From the NCBI GenBank assembly GCA_947477655.1, contig CANJTS010000002.1:317440-381439 (forward strand): 64,000 nt of DNA, read 5' to 3'. Made by a program: the position numbers and the translations under genes. Below the pieces are notes generated by a model. The model did not search any database. It was not told where the DNA came from and saw only the letters and a program-made list of their open reading frames with translations. The DNA comes from CAILUG01 sp903844415 (GTDB lineage Bacteria; Pseudomonadota; Gammaproteobacteria; Pseudomonadales; Pseudohongiellaceae). Shown here in pieces: positions 60,290 through 64,000 of the stretch; position 1 is the stretch's first letter, and each line of letters opens with the position of its first letter.

Positions 60290-60641
60290 CGCAGAACTGC
60301 CGGAAATACCGGCTAAACGTTATTTCACCATCGGTGAAGTAAGCGAATTATGTGAAGTAAAACCACATGTTCTACGTTATTGGGAACAAGAATTTACCCA
60401 ATTGAAGCCGGTAAAGCGTCGAGGTAATCGACGGTATTATCAACGCCAAGACGTCATGTTAATCCGGCAGATAAGAACGCTTTTATACGAACAGGGTTTT
60501 ACTATTGGTGGTGCCCGGCAGCAGATGGTAAGTAGCGTTGTAGATATTCATGAAACGAAATCCTTACCGCTTGTAAAAAACACACTAATAATAAGAGAAA
60601 TAATCGAAGAGCTTGAAGAAGCCCTGAGCCATCTGGCTTGA
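60270..60641 (+). CDS. MerR-family transcriptional regulator of the ihfA operon
   Basis: 123 residues from ATG 60270, within the ihfA 3' end. The MerR winged helix KRYFTIGEVSELCEVKPHVLRYWEQEFTQLKPVKRRGNRRYYQRQDVMLIRQI is complete. The short C-terminal half (about 80-123) is a dimerisation helix (REIIEELEEALSHLA) without metal-binding Cys. This small MerR protein is conserved after ihfA in gammaproteobacteria. Its target is not established. Confidence 0.93.
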   Translation: MLEPSHNAELPEIPAKRYFTIGEVSELCEVKPHVLRYWEQEFTQLKPVKRRGNRRYYQRQDVMLIRQIRTLLYEQGFTIGGARQQMVSSVVDIHETKSLPLVKNTLIIREIIEELEEALSHLA

Positions 60642-60701
60642 ATTATTTCTTCGCACAGAAGATCACCAAACATATAGTAGTTTTAACCTAAAATTTTAAT
60701 T

Positions 60702-60778
60702 CGGAGTGTAGCGCAGTTTGGTAGCGCACTTGCCTGGGGGGCAAGTGGTCGTGGGTTCAAATCCCGCCACTCCGACCA
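60702..60778 (+). tRNA. tRNA-Pro (GGG)
   Basis: The acceptor arms CGGAGTG and CACTCCG pair fully, the anticodon stem CTTGC/GCAAG holds loop CTGGGGG (anticodon GGG), the T arm has GGGTTCAAATCCC and CCA is encoded. tRNA-Pro after ihfA-merR is a conserved position, and this is a common integration site for genomic islands. Confidence 0.97.
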
Positions 60779-60807
60779 ATTACAGGTCTCAAGCAGACTA
60801 AAATAAT

Positions 60808-60837
60808 AAAAAACCCGCCTAATCAGCGGGTTTTTTT
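60808..60837. terminator. Bidirectional terminator between tRNA-Pro and the RTX gene
   Basis: AAAAAACCCGC pairs with GCGGGTTTTTT around a CTAATCA spacer, with T-runs available on both strands. It can end tRNA-Pro transcription (plus) and RTX-gene transcription (minus). The 147 bp between it and the RTX stop holds nothing else I can see. Confidence 0.9.
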
Positions 60838-60984
60838 ATTGCACAAGCTTGTTAATCTGCTGGATAACAAGACTTTAGCCATAGGGTGGGTAGGTGGTCA
60901 TCACAGCAAAAGAACCTAGATGAAAAGTGAACCTCTGATTTGAAAAGCTACCAGCAGCATAAAATTAAATTCCAATTCATGCGG

Positions 60985-63900
60985 TTAAAAAGGTACGTTC
61001 ACTGGATTAACGAAAAAATTAGCGGGGTTGAGGGCAGGTGCGCCTATTAAGGTAACGATTTGCTGCGCAGCACCGGCGCCACTGCCATCGGCATCGTAAT
61101 AGAGTGCGCCCGTGCTTTTGTTGTAGATCAGAAAATCATCGGCATCGAGTGCTGCTGTTAAGCCAGCACCAGAGATAAATTGGGTGTTAATGTTCGCAGC
61201 AATGAGTCTGGGGAACTCGGAGCTTTCCATACTTATCCTGTCGCCATTTAGTTCAAAATCGGTAATCGTATCGATATTGTTTGGACCAGGCAGAGTATCG
61301 AAGGAAAAATCGTCGTTACCTCTACCACCTGTAAGGGTGTCGGCTCCAAGACCGCCGGCAAGGAAATCATTTCCAGCTCCGCCGAACAATAAGTCATCTC
61401 CACCTTTGCCCGCGAGGGTGTCATTGCCATTTCCACCTCCTAAATAGTTTATGCCATCGTCTCCCCTGAGTAAGTCATTAAATCCCCCACCTAATAGGTT
61501 TTCGATGCTAACCAGAGTATCGGCTCCGCCCTGACCATCATTGGATGCTGTACCCAGGAGAATTTCTGCGGTCACATTTCCTGTTGCTGTTGAGTAATCT
61601 GCAGTGTCAGTACCAGCACCGCCGTTAAGAGTGTCAATGCCTAAACCTCCACGTAACCAATCGTCACCGTCGCCGCCGTATAAGGTGTCATTACCCCCGC
61701 TGCCATAAAGAATATCTTCACCGTTTTCACCCTCTAGAACGTTGGCATTGTTATCTCCCACCATGATGTCGTTGAAAGCACCACCCTTCAAATTTTCAAT
61801 CCCAGCCAAGGTGTCAGCACCGCCCTGCCCATCTTTGGCAGCTTTGCTTCTGCCGAGTTCTAATACAGTGTTGCTGGTTGCAGAGGAGTGGTCTGCTACG
61901 TCGATGCCGTTGCCGCCAATGATTGCGTCATTTCCTTCCCCTCCTCGCATGGTGTCATTGCCTTCACCACCGTTCAGTGTGTCGTTGCCGTTATTACCGA
62001 TAAGAACATTGATGCTGGTGTTGCCAGTGAGATTGTCAGCGAAATTGCTGCCGCTCAGATTCTCGATGTTGCTTAGGGTATCGGTGCCCCAGCCAACTGT
62101 ATTTTGTGCACTAGTGATGGCTAAGCTTACAGTGACAGCTGCACTGGCGCTGAGGTAAGTAGCTGTATCGGTATCTTCAAACCCGTCCAGGGTGTCATTG
62201 CCAGCACCCCCATCCAATGTGTCGTTGCCAGTTCCGCCATTCAGGCTGTCGTTGCCCGTACCGCCATTTAGGTTGTCGTTGCCAGCTAAGCCCAACAGAG
62301 TATCGTTGCCGGTTGTACCGGTTAGTATGTCATTGCCGGTGGTGCCAGTAATGTTCCCCTCTATTTCAATGTCACTGGGAAGTAATGTGGCAACATTCGT
62401 CAAGGTGGCTATTTGTATGGGGGCTATTGTTGCCGTGGAGCCATCGGCATCGTAGTAGAGGGCTTTTGTGGTGGTGTTGTAGATTAAGAAGTCATCGGCA
62501 TCAGCAGCCGTAGTAATGTCTGCACCGGAACGAAGGTTGCCTGCCGGCAAAGTGCCTAACGCAGTCAGTACGGAAAAGACATTGTTGTTGAATACCAATT
62601 TGTCGGTGCCAGATAAAAAGTCATCAACAACATCAAGATTACTAGTGGCGTTGGGCGTTGTGTTGAACACAAAGCGGTCGACACCCGCTCCGCCGTTTAG
62701 TCTGTCGTTGCCAAGCCCGCCGGTTAGTCTGTCGTTGCCGTCTCTGCCCGAGAGGCTATTGTTGCTGGTGTTGCCAGTTAAATTATCGGCAAAGTTGCTG
62801 CCGCTTATATTATGAAAATTGAGCAGAGTGTCGGTGCCAGAGCCACCCGTGTTTTGTGCGCTAGTGATATCCAAGCTAACTGTGACGTCGGAGGTGGCGA
62901 AAAAGTAGTTAACCGTATTTATGCCAGCCATGCCATCAAGGATGTTGTTGCCTTGGCCAGGATAAAGGTCATTATTGAGTTCATTTCCGGTGATGTTTGC
63001 AGCTGTTGAACTTTGGATGTAGCCAATCTCGATATTTGCACCCAGCGTGTAGGCGCTGAGGTAGGAAAAAACTTGGTCAATGTCCGTGCCACTGTCGGTT
63101 GGTATGACCACATCACCGGCGTCGCGTACGTAGTAGATGTCACTGCCACCCCCACCCCCACCCCCACCCACCATGGTGTCGTTGCCAGTCCCGCCGTCCA
63201 ATACGTCCCAACCAATGCCGCCGATTAGGCTGTCGTTGCCAAGCCCGCCGGTCAATCTGTCGTCGCCATCCCCTCCGTCCAATGTGTCGTCGCCATCAGC
63301 GCCGTCCAGAGTGTCGTTGCCGTTATTACCGATGAGAACATTGTTGCTGGTATTGCCAGTGAGATTGTCAGCGAAATTGCTGCCGCTCAGATTCTCGATG
63401 TTGCTCAGGGTGTCGGTGCCCCAGCCCACTGTATTTTGTGCAGTAGTAATGGCTAAGCTTACAGTGACAGCTGCGCCAGCGCTGAGGTAAGTAGCTGTAT
63501 CGGTATTTCCTTGCCCGTCCAGAGTGTCATTGCCAGCACCCCCATCCAATGAGTCGTTGCCAGTTCCGCCATTTAGGTTGTCGTTGCCAAGCCCGCCGCT
63601 TAGGGTGTCGTTGCCTCCATCTCCATAAAAATTGTTGTCGCCATCGTTACCGGTGAAATTGTCATTATTGTTGCTACCGTACAGATTTTCGATATTGAGC
63701 AGGGTGTCGGTGCCGGAGCCGCCGGTGTCTTGTTCGGTAGTGATTGCCAGACTAACCGTGACCCCGTTGGTACCTGTAACTGCACCAACAGAGTAATACA
63801 CCCAATCATTGCCATCCAAGCCATCAAGGGTGTTGTTGCCTAGGCTAGCCCAAAGCCCATTACTGAGAGTAGTACCGGTGATGTTGCCAGTTGTGAGCTG

Positions 63901-64000
63901 GATGTGACCATACTCGACATTGGCTGGTAGCGTGTAAGTACTGAGGTAGGAATAAACCCTGTCATAGATGCCACCAGTAGTCGTGTCGGCGTTGGTTTCT
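60985..64000 (-). CDS. RTX (hemolysin-type calcium-binding) secreted protein, N-terminus beyond window
   Basis: The frame is open from the stop at 60985 to the right edge, so over 1000 C-terminal residues are visible and the N-terminus is missing. It is built of GGxGNDxL calcium-binding nonapeptides in several blocks, separated by modules of the type VTVSLAIT-AQNT and SNIENLSGSNFADNLTGN. Serralysin-like terminal modules (DRFVF, DDFLIYN, ALYYDADG) occur at the C-terminus (60985-61310) and once internally (about 62340-62700). Such proteins leave the cell by type I secretion and fold on calcium. No transporter genes are in the window. A run of eight Gly is encoded by GGTGGG repeats at 63147-63172. 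Function could be adhesin, toxin or S-layer, and the missing N-terminus would decide. Confidence 0.93.
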   Translation of the reverse strand, partial: ETNADTTTGGIYDRVYSYLSTYTLPANVEYGHIQLTTGNITGTTLSNGLWASLGNNTLDGLDGNDWVYYSVGAVTGTNGVTVSLAITTEQDTGGSGTDTLLNIENLYGSNNNDNFTGNDGDNNFYGDGGNDTLSGGLGNDNLNGGTGNDSLDGGAGNDTLDGQGNTDTATYLSAGAAVTVSLAITTAQNTVGWGTDTLSNIENLSGSNFADNLTGNTSNNVLIGNNGNDTLDGADGDDTLDGGDGDDRLTGGLGNDSLIGGIGWDVLDGGTGNDTMVGGGGGGGGSDIYYVRDAGDVVIPTDSGTDIDQVFSYLSAYTLGANIEIGYIQSSTAANITGNELNNDLYPGQGNNILDGMAGINTVNYFFATSDVTVSLDITSAQNTGGSGTDTLLNFHNISGSNFADNLTGNTSNNSLSGRDGNDRLTGGLGNDRLNGGAGVDRFVFNTTPNATSNLDVVDDFLSGTDKLVFNNNVFSVLTALGTLPAGNLRSGADITTAADADDFLIYNTTTKALYYDADGSTATIAPIQIATLTNVATLLPSDIEIEGNITGTTGNDILTGTTGNDTLLGLAGNDNLNGGTGNDSLNGGTGNDTLDGGAGNDTLDGFEDTDTATYLSASAAVTVSLAITSAQNTVGWGTDTLSNIENLSGSNFADNLTGNTSINVLIGNNGNDTLNGGEGNDTMRGGEGNDAIIGGNGIDVADHSSATSNTVLELGRSKAAKDGQGGADTLAGIENLKGGAFNDIMVGDNNANVLEGENGEDILYGSGGNDTLYGGDGDDWLRGGLGIDTLNGGAGTDTADYSTATGNVTAEILLGTASNDGQGGADTLVSIENLLGGGFNDLLRGDDGINYLGGGNGNDTLAGKGGDDLLFGGAGNDFLAGGLGADTLTGGRGNDDFSFDTLPGPNNIDTITDFELNGDRISMESSEFPRLIAANINTQFISGAGLTAALDADDFLIYNKSTGALYYDADGSGAGAAQQIVTLIGAPALNPANFFVNPVNVPF
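61980..62290 (-). repeat. Intragenic long repeat, copy 1 (RTX gene)
   Basis: This block matches 63311-63600 with only scattered base differences. It encodes the NVLIGNNGNDTL, NIENLSGSNFADNL and AITSAQNTVGWGTD modules. DNA-level identity this high in a fast-evolving repeat means a recent duplication or gene conversion. Confidence 0.85.
63147..63172 (-). repeat. GGTGGG hexanucleotide tract / G-quadruplex motif
   Basis: On the minus strand GGTGGG repeats about four times, giving at least four G-runs of three to five bases split by single Ts. In frame it encodes eight glycines. It meets the simple rule for an intramolecular G-quadruplex and is prone to slip in units of six, which would keep the frame. 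Confidence 0.75.
63311..63600 (-). repeat. Intragenic long repeat, copy 2 (RTX gene)
   Basis: The partner of the block at 61980-62290, with the same module order. Differences are mainly single bases (for example TTGTTGCTGGTATTG here against TTGATGCTGGTGTTG there). Confidence 0.85.

Noticed and set aside
60702..60984. Integrated genomic island at tRNA-Pro
   Set aside because: I looked for an integrase and for a repeat of the tRNA 3' end near the RTX gene and saw neither within the window. The RTX gene is cut by the edge, so it cannot be excluded further right.
61184..63490. Several plus-strand ORFs rich in Ser/Pro/Leu opposite the RTX gene
   Set aside because: They are antisense shadows of GGxGxD repeat codons. 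The low-complexity S-L-P-P pattern follows directly from the complement.
60985..64000. Imperfect tandem repeats as a CRISPR-like array
   Set aside because: The repeats have coding-frame periodicity of the RTX nonapeptide (27 bases), with no unique spacers and no cas genes.

Overview
The window is a chromosomal segment from a gammaproteobacterium related to the Pseudomonadales/Cellvibrionales. The main evidence is gene order. It has yciK-mupP-ubiG-mtaD next to gyrA, then pheA-tyrA-aroA-cmk-rpsA-ihfB-lapA-lapB-pyrF-comEA-(wbpL/wbpM-like), and later uvrB, thrS-infC-rpmI-rplT-pheS-pheT-ihfA-merR. trpS-scpA-scpB-rluB and yciO/yciB are also typical of this group. Base composition is moderate and slightly AT-leaning. 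There is no CRISPR array, phage, complete insertion sequence or rRNA. Three tRNA genes (Asn-GUU, Val-GAC, Pro-GGG) are present.

Layout. (1) 1-12.1 kb is accessory and largely extracytoplasmic: a truncated secreted protein, a PepSY membrane protein, a lipoprotein PQQ alcohol dehydrogenase with a cytochrome c domain, a metallo-beta-lactamase-fold protein that has lost metal ligands, a DUF1592-type protein with two CxxCH sites, a Tat-exported DUF1552 protein, an exported ankyrin-repeat protein and a 2-oxoglutarate/Fe(II) oxygenase. The last six may form one functional set. (2) 12.3-25.3 kb mixes rRNA modification (rsuA, an rsmC/rlmG-like gene), a tannase/feruloyl esterase-family hydrolase, a SulP anion transporter, a molybdate importer (modABC), the aromatic-catabolic hydratase ligJ, an NTF2-like protein, moaA-moaB, a tiny membrane ORF and a HemD-like gene. 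The last two diverge across a dense cluster of GTAACA/TGTTAC inverted repeats. (3) 25.3-60.8 kb is conserved housekeeping: peptidyl-prolyl isomerase, septation, tRNA modification, chromosome segregation, ubiquinone and cell-wall salvage, gyrase, aromatic amino acids, ribosome, nucleoid proteins, envelope, DNA repair, Thr/Phe-tRNA synthetases and IF3. (4) 60.9-64.0 kb is the 3' part of a very repetitive RTX secreted protein on the minus strand that runs off the right edge.

Functional links. ligJ with a tannase-like esterase suggests use of plant or lignin-type aromatics, but the rest of the protocatechuate/gallate pathway is absent here. modABC and moaAB supply molybdenum cofactor, but no molybdoenzyme is in the window. 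The aromatic amino-acid block lacks serC, hisC and a chorismate mutase domain. The usual O-antigen region is reduced to an initiating transferase and a UDP-sugar dehydratase.

Unusual points are non-AUG starts or small lesions at three genes (HemD-like ATT or frameshift, lapA T-tract frameshift, infC ATC), a MITE-like element before trpS, several strong palindromes, and recent internal duplication plus a G-rich hexanucleotide tract in the RTX gene. Coordinates were read by eye from the sequence. Family assignments rest on recognised motifs and not on database searches.
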